Made by a program: the position numbers and the translations under genes
The notes under the pieces: model-generated
Databases searched by the model: none
Told to the model about the DNA's origin: nothing
What the model saw: only the letters and a program-made list of their open reading frames with translations
Part shown: one piece after another, positions 48,743-56,926 of the stretch
How positions within the stretch are numbered: the stretch's first letter is position 1
Layout of the letters: each line of letters begins with the position of its first letter
Source of the DNA: Bacteroidales bacterium UBA7258
Lineage (GTDB): Bacteria > Bacteroidota > Bacteroidia > Bacteroidales > UBA932
Assembly: GCA_002472565.1 (NCBI GenBank)
Contig: DKSK01000008.1
Span: 1-60,026 of the forward strand
DNA length: 60,026 nt
Reading direction: 5' to 3'

Positions 48743-49543
48743 ATGAAGACATTTAAATTCATCACCTTCGCCACCGCGGCCCTCGTGCTCGCGGCTGCAT
48801 GTTCGTCGAATAATGGCCAGGCCGGCAAGGTCGGCGCCGCCGGAGATTCCACAGCAACAGTAAATCCTAAGAGCCTCCTTCCTTCGAAGGCTGAGACTGA
48901 TTCTGTCAGCTATCTCCTTGGAATCAACTTCGGCAGCTTCCTCAAGGGCTATGATTTCGGCTCTGACCTCAATTATGCTCAGATCAAGAAGGGTATGCTC
49001 GACTTCCTCAATGCCGAGGGTGATCAGACCGATAGCAATTTCGTAAAGCAGTTCAAGATCAACCCTGAGGAGATGAACGAGCTCTTCAGCAGCTTCCTTT
49101 CCAAGAGGCATGACTACACCGTAGCTGTGAACAAGCAGAAAGAGGCGGCTTATCTCGCCTCCGTTGAGAAAGCCGATACTCTCACCAAGACCGCCAGCGG
49201 CCTCTTCTACAAGATCAACAACCCTGGTGATTCTACCAAAATCGCTCTTGAGGACACTCTCTTCGTCCACTATGTAGGCACGACTCCTGACGGAAAGGTC
49301 TTCGACCAGGTCGCTCCTGAGGCCAGGCCTGCCACTATGTTCCTCCAGAGGGTCATCCCGGGATGGACAGAAGGCCTCCAGCTCATCGGTGACCATGGCA
49401 ACATTACCCTCGTGATTCCTTCCGAGCTCGCATACGGCGAGGGTGGCACACGCGGAATAGATCCTTGCACCACTCTTCACTTCACCGTACAGGTTGACTC
49501 TGTCCACCGTTATGTACCGAAGGAGCCGGTTGCAACAAAGTAA
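48743..49543 (+). CDS. FKBP-type peptidyl-prolyl isomerase lipoprotein
   Basis: A 266-residue protein. The signal MKTFKFITFATAALVLAAAC ends in a lipobox (Cys 20), followed by a Ser/Asn-rich tether. An FKBP N-terminal dimerisation domain (KAETDSVSYLLGINFGSFLK, residues 50-140) precedes the FKBP catalytic domain (DTLFVHYVGTTPDGKVFDQV, VIPGWTEGLQLIGDHGNITL, PSELAYGEGG). This is the FkpA/Mip plan: a periplasmic or surface chaperone helping secreted proteins fold. The next gene starts 6 nt after its stop. Confidence 0.92.
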   Translation: MKTFKFITFATAALVLAAACSSNNGQAGKVGAAGDSTATVNPKSLLPSKAETDSVSYLLGINFGSFLKGYDFGSDLNYAQIKKGMLDFLNAEGDQTDSNFVKQFKINPEEMNELFSSFLSKRHDYTVAVNKQKEAAYLASVEKADTLTKTASGLFYKINNPGDSTKIALEDTLFVHYVGTTPDGKVFDQVAPEARPATMFLQRVIPGWTEGLQLIGDHGNITLVIPSELAYGEGGTRGIDPCTTLHFTVQVDSVHRYVPKEPVATK

Positions 49544-49549
49544 ATCGAA

Positions 49550-50098
49550 ATGGCTGATTCATTTGAAATTATAGGAACTCTAAGGCAAAAGATGCCGGTA
49601 CAGAGCGGCAAGTCTGCCCGCGGAGATTGGCAGAAGCAGGAATTCGTCTTGGATTTCCCTGACGGAAATTTCACTTCCAGCGCCTGCTTCAGCCTCTGGG
49701 GTGCCGACAGGGTCAAAGATCTGGATGCTTTCCAGGTCGGTGACCAGATCCATGTATGGTTCCATATCAACGGTCGTGAATATAATGGCCGCTGGTATAC
49801 GGATCTTCGTGCATGGAGGGTTCAGGCCAATGCTCCCAAGGCTCCTGCCCAGGGTGCATATGGCGCTGGTGCTCAGCAGCCTTATGGTGCGGCCGGTTCG
49901 CAGCCTTACGGCACCCTTGCGCAGTACGGGCCTTCCGCTCCTGCCACCGCACCTGAGGGTTCCGCCGACAATGTCCCGGCCGGCTTCGGCCCGAGACAGC
50001 AGGCCCCTGCGGCCGCGCCTCAGCCAGCCCCGTATCAGGCCCCGACAGAAAGCGACATCCCGGCCGAAGACTCAACCGGCGACGACCTCCCGTTCTAA
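49550..50098 (+). CDS. DUF3127 OB-fold-like protein with SSB-like C-terminal tip
   Basis: A 182-residue cytoplasmic protein. Residues 1-100 match the DUF3127 family: FEIIGTLRQKMPVQSGKSAR, DWQKQEFVLDFPDGNF, FSLWGADRVKDLDAFQVGDQ and VWFHINGREYNGRWYTDLRA. Residues 100-170 are a flexible tail rich in Ala, Pro, Gly, Gln and Tyr, ending STGDDLPF. That tail plan (OB domain, disordered linker, acidic tip ending in Pro-Phe) is the one used by single-stranded DNA-binding protein SSB to recruit repair partners. DUF3127 has no established function. It is translated with the FKBP gene, and recQ, a known SSB-tip binder, lies divergent on the far side. A strong terminator follows at 50167-50194. Confidence 0.85.
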   Translation: MADSFEIIGTLRQKMPVQSGKSARGDWQKQEFVLDFPDGNFTSSACFSLWGADRVKDLDAFQVGDQIHVWFHINGREYNGRWYTDLRAWRVQANAPKAPAQGAYGAGAQQPYGAAGSQPYGTLAQYGPSAPATAPEGSADNVPAGFGPRQQAPAAAPQPAPYQAPTESDIPAEDSTGDDLPF

Positions 50099-50166
50099 GC
50101 CGCGCCAAAGACGCCTTGCTGCGCTCATCACGCAGACCGCTCCCCACATACGGAAAACGCATTTGG

Positions 50167-50194
50167 AAAGCCTGGATCGTTGGATCCAGGCTTT
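50167..50194 (+). terminator. Intrinsic terminator of the FKBP/DUF3127 transcript
   Basis: AAAGCCTGGATC (50167-50178) and GATCCAGGCTTT (50183-50194) are perfect 12-bp arms with loop GTTG; with the following TT the right side gives a run of five T (50192-50196). It lies 69 nt after the DUF3127 stop. The following 200 bp to 50401 hold no gene. Confidence 0.85.
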
Positions 50195-50401
50195 TTGGAT
50201 TTGAAAGGCCGGGAACGGGACCCGAGAGTGTAAGCCGGAGCGGATATCGAGGCTTGGGGGACCAGTTAGGCCGCCGCGCAGATCAGGTTTGCGAGTTGTT
50301 CATTCATGTTTGGTTCGTTTTTGTGCCGCGGCGGCTGAACGGCCTGGGAAGCTTAGGCTGAAGGCTGAAGGCGAGATTTTATTGCTGCAGGGAGGGCCGG
50401 C

Positions 50402-51259
50402 TTAGAGGGGATCGAGGTAGCGGCGGCGGCGCTTGAAGTGGCAGGCGTAGCGGATTCCGCAGGCTTTTATAAAGTCGGAGAAGAAGGCGAATTTGTCCCC
50501 GACGCGGCCCGCCTCATGGGCATCTGATCCGAGACTGACGGCTTCTCCTCCTAAGTCTTTGAAGCGCTGAAGTATCTCCGGGTCAAGTTCAGGGGTTCTT
50601 CCGCCCTTATATGCCTGGTAGGTCTTTGTATTGATTTCCAGTGCTTTGCCGCCATCGGCCAGCATTTTCAGAATGGCATCCCAAAGGTCTGGATAGTCCC
50701 TATAGGTGAGGGAGGCTTCGGGATATGGGGCGTAGCGGCAAATGTAATCGAAGTGACCGAGGACATCGAAGTCTTTGACCCATAGGGCTTCGGTGTAGAG
50801 CGTCTCCAGGTAGCCCCCGTAAGCTTCTCTCCACGTTTTTCCCGGGTAGTAACCACCGAGGTAGGGGTCGGTGTCTTCAAGGTAGTGGACGGATACGAGG
50901 ACTTCGTCAAATGAGTGAAGGCTGAGCAGCGTGCGGATGTGCTCGCGGTTGCGAATGCCGAGGCCGATTTCGGCGCCTTTGAGTATGGAGAAACCGCTGT
51001 CTCCGCAGAGGGTGGAGACTCGGTCTATTTCGGCTTGCTGAGCCTTGATGTCAAAGGTCTCAAGGCCCTTGGCGTCTGTTGTTGAAGGCTCCGGGGTAAG
51101 ATGACTGGCGCTGGTTTTGGATGAGGGAACATAGTAGTCCCAGTGGTCGGTGAAGCAGATGCCTCCGAGGCCTTTTGCACGGGCTGAGGCTGCGGATTTT
51201 TCGATGGTGGATCTGCCGTCGAACGAAAATTGGCTATGTGTGTGATTGTCAAAAAGCAT
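50402..51259 (-). CDS. PHP-domain phosphatase (histidinol-phosphatase-like)
   Basis: A 285-residue protein of the PHP family, metal-dependent phosphoesterases. Metal-binding motifs: DNHTHSQFSFDGRSTIEKSA at the N-terminus (H-x-H), FTDHWDYYVP, LKGAEIGLGIRNREHIRTLL, VLVSVHYLEDTD, VLGHFDYICRYAPYP and VSLGSDAHEAGRVGDKF at the end. The size and order match HisK-type histidinol-phosphatases, the last-but-one step group of histidine synthesis, but no his genes are near, so a different phosphoester is possible. It stands alone. Confidence 0.83.
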   Translation of the reverse strand: MLFDNHTHSQFSFDGRSTIEKSAASARAKGLGGICFTDHWDYYVPSSKTSASHLTPEPSTTDAKGLETFDIKAQQAEIDRVSTLCGDSGFSILKGAEIGLGIRNREHIRTLLSLHSFDEVLVSVHYLEDTDPYLGGYYPGKTWREAYGGYLETLYTEALWVKDFDVLGHFDYICRYAPYPEASLTYRDYPDLWDAILKMLADGGKALEINTKTYQAYKGGRTPELDPEILQRFKDLGGEAVSLGSDAHEAGRVGDKFAFFSDFIKACGIRYACHFKRRRRYLDPL

Positions 51260-51318
51260 GGTCTCTTGTCAATTCTCATTAGAATAAGGTGCGGCCACTA
51301 AAATAGCCAATTATTTCG

Positions 51319-51326
51319 TAATTTTG
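51319..51326 (+). promoter_or_regulatory. -7 promoter element of the DUF308-dnaG-metG transcript
   Basis: TAATTTTG, a perfect -7 match, 24 nt upstream of ATG 51351. It argues against the TTG start at 51324, which would overlap it. Confidence 0.6.
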
Positions 51327-51350
51327 CATTTTAGAGAAAATAGCATCGCC

Positions 51351-52055
51351 ATGAACTTCTTTGGTTATAAAAGTAAATTCGAAAGCATAATAAGAGGGGT
51401 TACAGCCATAGGCATAGGCCTGGTCATGCTCCTATCAGCCCTGGACAAGACAGACAGCGACGCCTTCGTCCTGGTGACGAGAATCGTGTCCGTCTTCCTC
51501 GTCGCGGCCGGCATCGTCTCTTTCATCGTGGGATATAGGCGTCGCAGCCTAGGCTATCAGAATCTAATGAATGTCAATGCAGTCGTTGACATTGTACTGG
51601 GTATTATTATCTTTTTCTGCGCCGCTCAGCTCGCCAGTTTCTTAGTCTATCTCATCGCGGCTCTGCTGATCATTTTCGGAGCCGTCCAGCTTATAGCCCT
51701 TGCCGGCGTGATGTCCGTCGTCGGCTCCGGCTTTACTTCGCTTCTCCTTTCGGTCCTGGCCATCATGGGCGGTATCTTCCTGCTTTTCAACCCCTTCACC
51801 CTTGACGTGATGGGCATTATCGCAGGCGTTTTCCTGATTATCTACGGCGCCCAGGAGCTGTCGGCCTCATATAGACTTTCAAAGGCCGAGAAGATTTTCC
51901 GCGACAAGATGAAAGCCGAGTCTTCAGCCAATGATTCATCCAAGCCCGTGAAACCGGACCTTTCGACCAATCTTGATGAAGTTAAAGACGTTGAGTATCA
52001 TAAAGTTGACGATTTCGACAAGATTGACGAACAGGCAGGAAAAGATCTTGACTAA
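51351..52055 (+). CDS. DUF308 family membrane protein
   Basis: A 234-residue protein from ATG 51351 (MNFFGYKSKFESIIRGVTAI). Six hydrophobic segments in three similar hairpins: IGIGLVMLLSAL, VSVFLVAAGIVSFIVGY, AVVDIVLGIIIFFCAAQLAS, LIAALLIIFGAVQLIALAGV, LLSVLAIMGGIFLLFNPF and VMGIIAGVFLIIYGAQELSA. These match the DUF308 (HdeD-like) family. A charged cytoplasmic tail of about 50 residues (KAEKIFRDKMKAESSANDSS onward) follows. The function is unknown; HdeD relatives are linked to acid stress. dnaG starts 6 nt after the stop. Confidence 0.82.
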   Translation: MNFFGYKSKFESIIRGVTAIGIGLVMLLSALDKTDSDAFVLVTRIVSVFLVAAGIVSFIVGYRRRSLGYQNLMNVNAVVDIVLGIIIFFCAAQLASFLVYLIAALLIIFGAVQLIALAGVMSVVGSGFTSLLLSVLAIMGGIFLLFNPFTLDVMGIIAGVFLIIYGAQELSASYRLSKAEKIFRDKMKAESSANDSSKPVKPDLSTNLDEVKDVEYHKVDDFDKIDEQAGKDLD

Positions 52056-52061
52056 CAGAGG

Positions 52062-54050
52062 ATGATTCCACAGGAAACGATAGCGAAGATCCTCGATGCC
52101 GCGAACGTCGTGGAGGTGATCAATGACTTCGTACCGCTCAAACGTAGCGGCACGACGTACAAGGCCTGCTGTCCTTTCCACAATGAGAAGACTCCTTCTT
52201 TCTATGTCTCGCCCTCCAAGGGCATCTGGCATTGCTTTGGCTGCAATCGCGGAGGCACGGCTGTCAGCTTCGTCATGGAGTACGAGAAGATCGGCTATCC
52301 GGAGGCTGTCAGGTATCTTGGGAAAAAATATGGAATCGAGGTGCCGGACAAGGAAGAGAGCCCGGAGGAGGCGGCTGCCAGGCAGCAGAATGAGAACCTC
52401 TACGTGGTCACCCAGTTCGCCCAGCAATTTTTCGCCGACAGCCTGAAGACGGAGGAGGGAAGGAACATCGCAAGGGCCTACTTCCACAGCAGGGGCCTTG
52501 AGGATGCTACGATTGAGAAATATGGTCTCGGCTGGGCTCCGTCGGACAGAAGGTCCATGGTGACTTTGGCAAGGGAGAAGGGCTACAAAGATGACTACCT
52601 CGTCGAGACGGGTCTGGCCTACAAGAATGAAAACGGAAGCCTCTCGGATAGGTTTTATAACAGGGTTGTTTTTCCTTTTCATGGAGTCAGCGGCAGGGTG
52701 ATTGCCTTCGGTGCCAGGAAGCTTGACGCCGCCACGAAGGGGGTAGAGCAGAAATATGTCAATTCCAAGGAGTCGGCAATCTATGACAAGAGCCAGTCGC
52801 TCTACGGGATCTATTTCGCCAAGTCGGAGATCGCCCGCCAGGACAATTGCTATCTGGTCGAGGGTTATCTGGATGTGCTGAGCATGCATCAGCTCGGCAT
52901 CACGAATATGGTGGCTTCGAGCGGGACTTCGCTCACGGAGGGTCAGGTCCGAATAATCGGGAAATTCACGAGGAACGTGACCATAATGTATGATGGTGAT
53001 TCAGCGGGGCGCCATGCCACTCTGAGGGCTATCGACCTCATTCTCGCGAAGGACATGAACCCGAAGGTGGTCCTCCTTCCTCCGGAGGACGATCCGGATT
53101 CTTTTGCCAGAAAGCATAACCTCGAAGAGGTCCGGGAGTATTTCGCGGCTAATTCTCAGGATCCTATCGCCTTCAAGATTGCGCAGCTCATGGGTGAGGC
53201 CGGGAACGATCCTCTGGCCAAAGCCCAGGCGATAAACAGCGTGGCCGACAGCATAGCCGCCATCCCGGATGCGGTAAAGCGGGCGACCTATATTCAGGCC
53301 GCCGCGGAGATGCTCAGACTTGACGCGGAAGTAATTTCGCAGCGCATCAGCAAGACAAGAGAGAGAATCCAGGATGAGGAGCGCAGGTCTTGGGAACGCG
53401 AACATAGGAGGCGAGATGCCTCCGCGGCGGAAAGCCTTCCGGAGACTCCGGTCTGGTATCCTCAGAAGACGGTCTCGGAAAAGCCCTCAGGACCGAAGCT
53501 GGAGGACCCTTTCCTGGGCACGGCAGAGAGCGATATCCTCGCCTTTATCCTTAGGAGCGGAACGGATAAGATGCTTTTCGGAAAAGATTCGGACTATTAT
53601 GACCCAGAGCAGGCCCCCTCTGTCGCAGACTTTATCCGCGACACTCTCGAAGCCAATGGCCTTGTTTTCGTAAACACCTTATACAAAAAGACATACGATG
53701 CTTATTTTGCCATCTACGACTCCGATGTCACCCTGACGCAGGATGACATATTGAAAAAGATGATGGACGGGGAAGACAGGGAGATAGCAGACCTCACGAC
53801 CTCTCTCACCATGAACAAGTACCGTCTGACCGTCAAGGGCCTCGAAGCCGCCCTGACCAACGACAACACCCGTCTGGTGACTTTCGTGCCGAAGTCTCTT
53901 CTCATCTACCAGAGCAGGGTGGTCCAAAGCGAAATACGTAAGCTGGGAGACCGTCTCTCCTGCGGAGAAGATCCTATGACCATACTCCCGAAGATTGATG
54001 AGCTTACCATGCTGAGAAAAAACATCGATGAACGGGTGAGACATGAATAA
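52062..54050 (+). CDS. dnaG: DNA primase
   Basis: A 662-residue enzyme that makes RNA primers at the replication fork. The zinc-binding domain CCPFHNEKTPSFYVSPSKG then WHCFGCNRGG at about residues 36-65; the catalytic core with SLSDRFYNRVVFPFHGVSGR; the TOPRIM domain YLVEGYLDVLSMHQLGITNM, ASSGTSLTEGQ and MYDGDSAGRHATLRAIDLIL. The C-terminal third (from about 470) is the helicase-binding region, poorly conserved as usual. It lies between the DUF308 gene (6 nt) and metG (23 nt), likely one transcript. Confidence 0.96.
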   Translation: MIPQETIAKILDAANVVEVINDFVPLKRSGTTYKACCPFHNEKTPSFYVSPSKGIWHCFGCNRGGTAVSFVMEYEKIGYPEAVRYLGKKYGIEVPDKEESPEEAAARQQNENLYVVTQFAQQFFADSLKTEEGRNIARAYFHSRGLEDATIEKYGLGWAPSDRRSMVTLAREKGYKDDYLVETGLAYKNENGSLSDRFYNRVVFPFHGVSGRVIAFGARKLDAATKGVEQKYVNSKESAIYDKSQSLYGIYFAKSEIARQDNCYLVEGYLDVLSMHQLGITNMVASSGTSLTEGQVRIIGKFTRNVTIMYDGDSAGRHATLRAIDLILAKDMNPKVVLLPPEDDPDSFARKHNLEEVREYFAANSQDPIAFKIAQLMGEAGNDPLAKAQAINSVADSIAAIPDAVKRATYIQAAAEMLRLDAEVISQRISKTRERIQDEERRSWEREHRRRDASAAESLPETPVWYPQKTVSEKPSGPKLEDPFLGTAESDILAFILRSGTDKMLFGKDSDYYDPEQAPSVADFIRDTLEANGLVFVNTLYKKTYDAYFAIYDSDVTLTQDDILKKMMDGEDREIADLTTSLTMNKYRLTVKGLEAALTNDNTRLVTFVPKSLLIYQSRVVQSEIRKLGDRLSCGEDPMTILPKIDELTMLRKNIDERVRHE

Positions 54051-54073
54051 TTGATAATCAAGGATATTGCTAT

Positions 54074-56299
54074 ATGAAAAAGGAATTTCAGAGAACACTT
54101 GTGACCAGTGCGCTGCCTTATGCCAACGGCCCCGTGCACATAGGTCATCTTGCAGGCGTGTATGTGCCGGCCGACATCTATGTCCGCTATCTAAGACTCA
54201 AGGGAGAGGACGTCCTCTTTGTTTGCGGAAGTGATGAACATGGAGTGCCGATCACCATCCGCGCCCGCAAAGAGGGCGTCACCCCGCAGAGTATCGTGGA
54301 CCGTTATCATAAGATAATCAAGGACTCCCTCTCCGCCCTTGGCTGCAATTTCGACATCTATTCAAGGACGACTTCAAAGGTTCATGAAAAGAATGCCTCC
54401 GCCTTCTTTAAGAAACTTTACGACGAGGGTAAATTCACAAGCAAAGAGAGCGAACAGTATTTCGACCCCCAGGCCAAGGTCTTCCTGGCCGACCGCTATA
54501 TCACCGGCACCTGCCCTCATTGCGGCAATCCGGATGCCTATGGCGACCAGTGCGAGAAATGCGGCAGCACCCTCAGCCCAGAGGAGCTCATCAATCCTAA
54601 GTCCAAGCTCAGCGGCGCACAGCCGGTCAAGGTGAAGACCAAACATTGGTATCTGCCTCTCAATGAATATGAACCATGGCTCAGAGACTGGATCCTCGAA
54701 CAGCACAAAGAATGGAAGACGAACGTCTATGGACAGTGCAAGAGCTGGCTGGACGCCCATCTGGAGCCGCGTGCCGTGACCAGAGATCTTGACTGGGGCA
54801 TTCCGGTTCCGGTCGACGGGGCCGAGGGCAAGGTCCTCTATGTCTGGTTCGACGCCCCTATCGGCTACATTTCCAATACCCAGGAGCTCCTGCCTAAGGA
54901 TTGGCAGAAATGGTGGAAGGACCCGACCACGAGACTGGTCCATTTCATCGGAAAGGACAACATCGTCTTCCATTGCATCGTCTTCCCTTCCATGCTGAAG
55001 GCCGAAGGAAGCTACATTCTGCCTGACAACGTGCCGTCCAACGAATTCCTCAATCTCGAGGGCGACAAGATTTCTACATCCCGAAACTGGGCGGTCTGGC
55101 TCAATGACTATATCCATGATTTCCCAGGACAGGAGGACGTGCTGCGCTATGTGCTCTGCGCCAACGCTCCTGAGACCAAGGACAATGATTTTACCTGGAA
55201 AGACTTCCAGCAGAGGAACAATTCCGAGCTGGTTGCGATTTTCGGGAACTTCGTCAACCGTGCCGTGGTGCTCACGCAGAAATATTTCGGAGGCAAGGTT
55301 CCTGCCGACCTGAAGCCTGAGCAGATAGACATGGACACCCTCTCCCAGATTCCCGCATGCAGGGAAAGACTCGAAGACGACATCGAGAATTTCCATTTCC
55401 GCGAGGCTCTTAAAGAGGCCATGAACATAGCGCGCATCGGCAACAAATACATCTCGGATACGGAGCCATGGAAGGTGGCGAAGACCGATCTCGACAGAAC
55501 GGCTTCGATTCTGAATACCTCGCTCCAGATCTGTGCGGACCTGGCGATAGCCTTCGAGCCTTTCACACCTTTTGCCTGCGAGAAGCTCCGAAATATTCTG
55601 AACGTCGGCTTCTGGGCCGGCACCGACCACCGCTCTGGGGATGGCAGCGTGGATCCTTCTCATTTCGGCGTCGCCGGTACCGATGGAGAGAATTTCTTCG
55701 CGCCTGGCTCCGGCCGCGCCATCCACACCCTTCCTGACGGAAGCCCTATCCCGGCCGACATGTCGAATATCCTTTCTTGGGATAAGCTCGGGGGAGAAGA
55801 CATCCTTCCTGCCGGCCACCAGCTCGGCGAGGCTGAGCTGCTGTTCCAGAAGATTGAAGACAGCGTAGTCGAGGCCCAGGTCAAGAAACTTAATGATACC
55901 AAGGCTGCAAATGAGGCGGCGGCAGAGAAGCTCGTTGAGGAAGAAGCCGCGAAGAAGGTTGAGCCTCAGAAGGCGGAATGCACTTTCGATGATTTCCAAA
56001 AGATGGATATTAGAACGGCCACAGTGCTTTCTGCGGAGAAGGTTCAAAAGAGTGACAAGCTGCTGAAGCTCACTATAGATACGGGCATCGACCAGAGGGT
56101 CATCGTCTCCGGAATCGCCAAGACCTATAAGCCTGAGGATTTGGTCGGGAAGCAGATCTGCATCCTCGCGAACCTCAAGCCGCGCGTCATCTTCGGGATT
56201 GAGAGCAAGGGAATGATTCTGATGGCCCAGCAAGGCGACGGGAAGATGCGTTTCATCACTCCGGCCGAAGTCCTTGTCAACGGCTCCATTGTGGGGTAG
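54074..56299 (+). CDS. metG: Methionyl-tRNA synthetase with C-terminal tRNA-binding domain
   Basis: A 741-residue enzyme charging tRNA-Met. HIGH motif in ALPYANGPVHIGHLAGVYVP (about 14-33); zinc knuckle CPHCGNPDAYGDQCEKCGS (about 147-165); KMSKS-type loop seen as GDKISTSRNWAVW (about 330-340); anticodon-binding helices from about 400. The last 105 residues (DFQKMDIRTATVLSAEKVQK to the end) are the dimerising tRNA-binding (tRBD/EMAP-like) domain. An unusual insertion of about 45 residues at about 516-562 (HRSGDGSVDPSHFGVAGT and following) interrupts the anticodon-binding domain before DMSNILSWDKLGG. Confidence 0.96.
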   Translation: MKKEFQRTLVTSALPYANGPVHIGHLAGVYVPADIYVRYLRLKGEDVLFVCGSDEHGVPITIRARKEGVTPQSIVDRYHKIIKDSLSALGCNFDIYSRTTSKVHEKNASAFFKKLYDEGKFTSKESEQYFDPQAKVFLADRYITGTCPHCGNPDAYGDQCEKCGSTLSPEELINPKSKLSGAQPVKVKTKHWYLPLNEYEPWLRDWILEQHKEWKTNVYGQCKSWLDAHLEPRAVTRDLDWGIPVPVDGAEGKVLYVWFDAPIGYISNTQELLPKDWQKWWKDPTTRLVHFIGKDNIVFHCIVFPSMLKAEGSYILPDNVPSNEFLNLEGDKISTSRNWAVWLNDYIHDFPGQEDVLRYVLCANAPETKDNDFTWKDFQQRNNSELVAIFGNFVNRAVVLTQKYFGGKVPADLKPEQIDMDTLSQIPACRERLEDDIENFHFREALKEAMNIARIGNKYISDTEPWKVAKTDLDRTASILNTSLQICADLAIAFEPFTPFACEKLRNILNVGFWAGTDHRSGDGSVDPSHFGVAGTDGENFFAPGSGRAIHTLPDGSPIPADMSNILSWDKLGGEDILPAGHQLGEAELLFQKIEDSVVEAQVKKLNDTKAANEAAAEKLVEEEAAKKVEPQKAECTFDDFQKMDIRTATVLSAEKVQKSDKLLKLTIDTGIDQRVIVSGIAKTYKPEDLVGKQICILANLKPRVIFGIESKGMILMAQQGDGKMRFITPAEVLVNGSIVG

Positions 56300-56344
56300 A
56301 TCCCCGCGAATTTCCCTCAGCCAGCCCGCTGGACCATACACAAA

Positions 56345-56394
56345 GCAGCCTCGTCCAGAACCTCGTAAACTTCGAGGGACCAGGGCGAGGCTGC
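56345..56394. terminator. Long hairpin downstream of metG
   Basis: GCAGCCTCG (56345-56353) pairs with CGAGGCTGC (56386-56394), and inside it CCTCG (56361-56365) with CGAGG (56373-56377). It lies 45 nt after the metG stop. No U-run follows on either strand, so it may be an RNA-stabilising 3' structure rather than a classic terminator. Confidence 0.55.
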
Positions 56395-56434
56395 CGCTAT
56401 ATTCTGCCGGTTGAATGCGCGAAAACACATAACG

Positions 56435-56510
56435 AAAAAAGGACGGCTTTTGTTTCACAACGAAAGCCGTCCACAATTCTAACCTAAAACTTAACCTATG
56501 AAAAAACTAT
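56435..56510 (-). ncRNA. Candidate small RNA (family copy A)
   Basis: A minus-strand transcript would start near 56510 under a perfect promoter (56517-56547). It runs through ttttttcataggttaagttt and taggttagaattgt and ends in a textbook terminator: GGACGGCTTT (56472-56463), 12-nt loop, AAAGCCGTCC (56450-56441), then six U (56440-56435). Length is about 76 nt and no ORF fits inside. The cassette at 34203-34329 has the same plan and shares TTTTCAT, TTAAGTT and GGACG in order. A plus-strand ORF of 26 codons over it (56498-56578) is not favoured, since both promoter and U-run point the other way. It is not the metG terminator because the U-run is on the minus strand. Confidence 0.6.
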
Positions 56511-56516
56511 TCGATG

Positions 56517-56547
56517 CAAATGTACAGACTTTTTCCAATCTTTCAAA
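56517..56547 (-). promoter_or_regulatory. Perfect orphan promoter for candidate small RNA A
   Basis: Minus strand TTTG (56547-56544), 19 nt, TACATTTG (56524-56517), the ideal arrangement. No gene follows in its direction before the terminator at 56435-56472. Confidence 0.7.
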
Positions 56548-56722
56548 TCTTTCGCATGTTTTTCATTTCGAAAGGTGAAATTTTTGTTTCCACTCTGCCT
56601 TGCCACCCTTGTCTTGCCGCCCCATTGCCCAGACGTTCCTTGCCACTGAGGCCTGACCTCACGGCATTTGTCCCTGCGGCCTTCTAAAGTCCCCACTACC
56701 GTCCCCGGACTCTCCACAGCAG

Positions 56723-56795
56723 GGGAGCAAAGTTCGGGACCTTTTACAATGTATTGATCGTCAGTGGATTACAAAACACGTCAAACTTTGCTCCC
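56723..56795 (+). repeat. Dispersed intergenic repeat, copy 3
   Basis: A 73-bp element with perfect 12-bp inverted ends, GGGAGCAAAGTT (56723-56734) and AACTTTGCTCCC (56784-56795). Its middle (atgtattgatcgtcagtgg then attacaaaa) aligns with the TGATTATCAG cores at 6929-7077: 23 of 33 positions agree from TTGAT through ACAAAAnnCGT. The stretch 56548-56867 holds no gene. Confidence 0.6.
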
Positions 56796-56867
56796 TTTGT
56801 GTGGCCGAATGTGAATAGGAGTATGCCGCATGGCGGAATTTTGATGGAGGGGAAATGGGAATTTCAT

Positions 56868-56875
56868 TATATTTG
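56868..56875 (+). promoter_or_regulatory. -7 promoter element of the GH20 gene
   Basis: TATATTTG, a perfect -7 match, 51 nt before ATG 56927. The leader carries GCTTAAAGAAAA (56891-56902) and AATAACACTA (56910-56919), shared with the amylase and GH97 leaders. Confidence 0.65.
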
Positions 56876-56926
56876 TGAAGAAATCGGTACGCTTAAAGAA
56901 AATTATTTTAATAACACTAAGCTCTC

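Noticed and set aside
54374..56476. A 700-codon open frame on the minus strand opposite metG
   Set aside because: It is the antisense shadow of a well-supported metG; the translation has no recognisable domain and its length follows from codon bias.
56498..56578. A 26-codon plus-strand ORF starting ATGAAAAAACTATTC
   Set aside because: The promoter and U-run around it both point to a minus-strand transcript, and no plus-strand promoter is seen.
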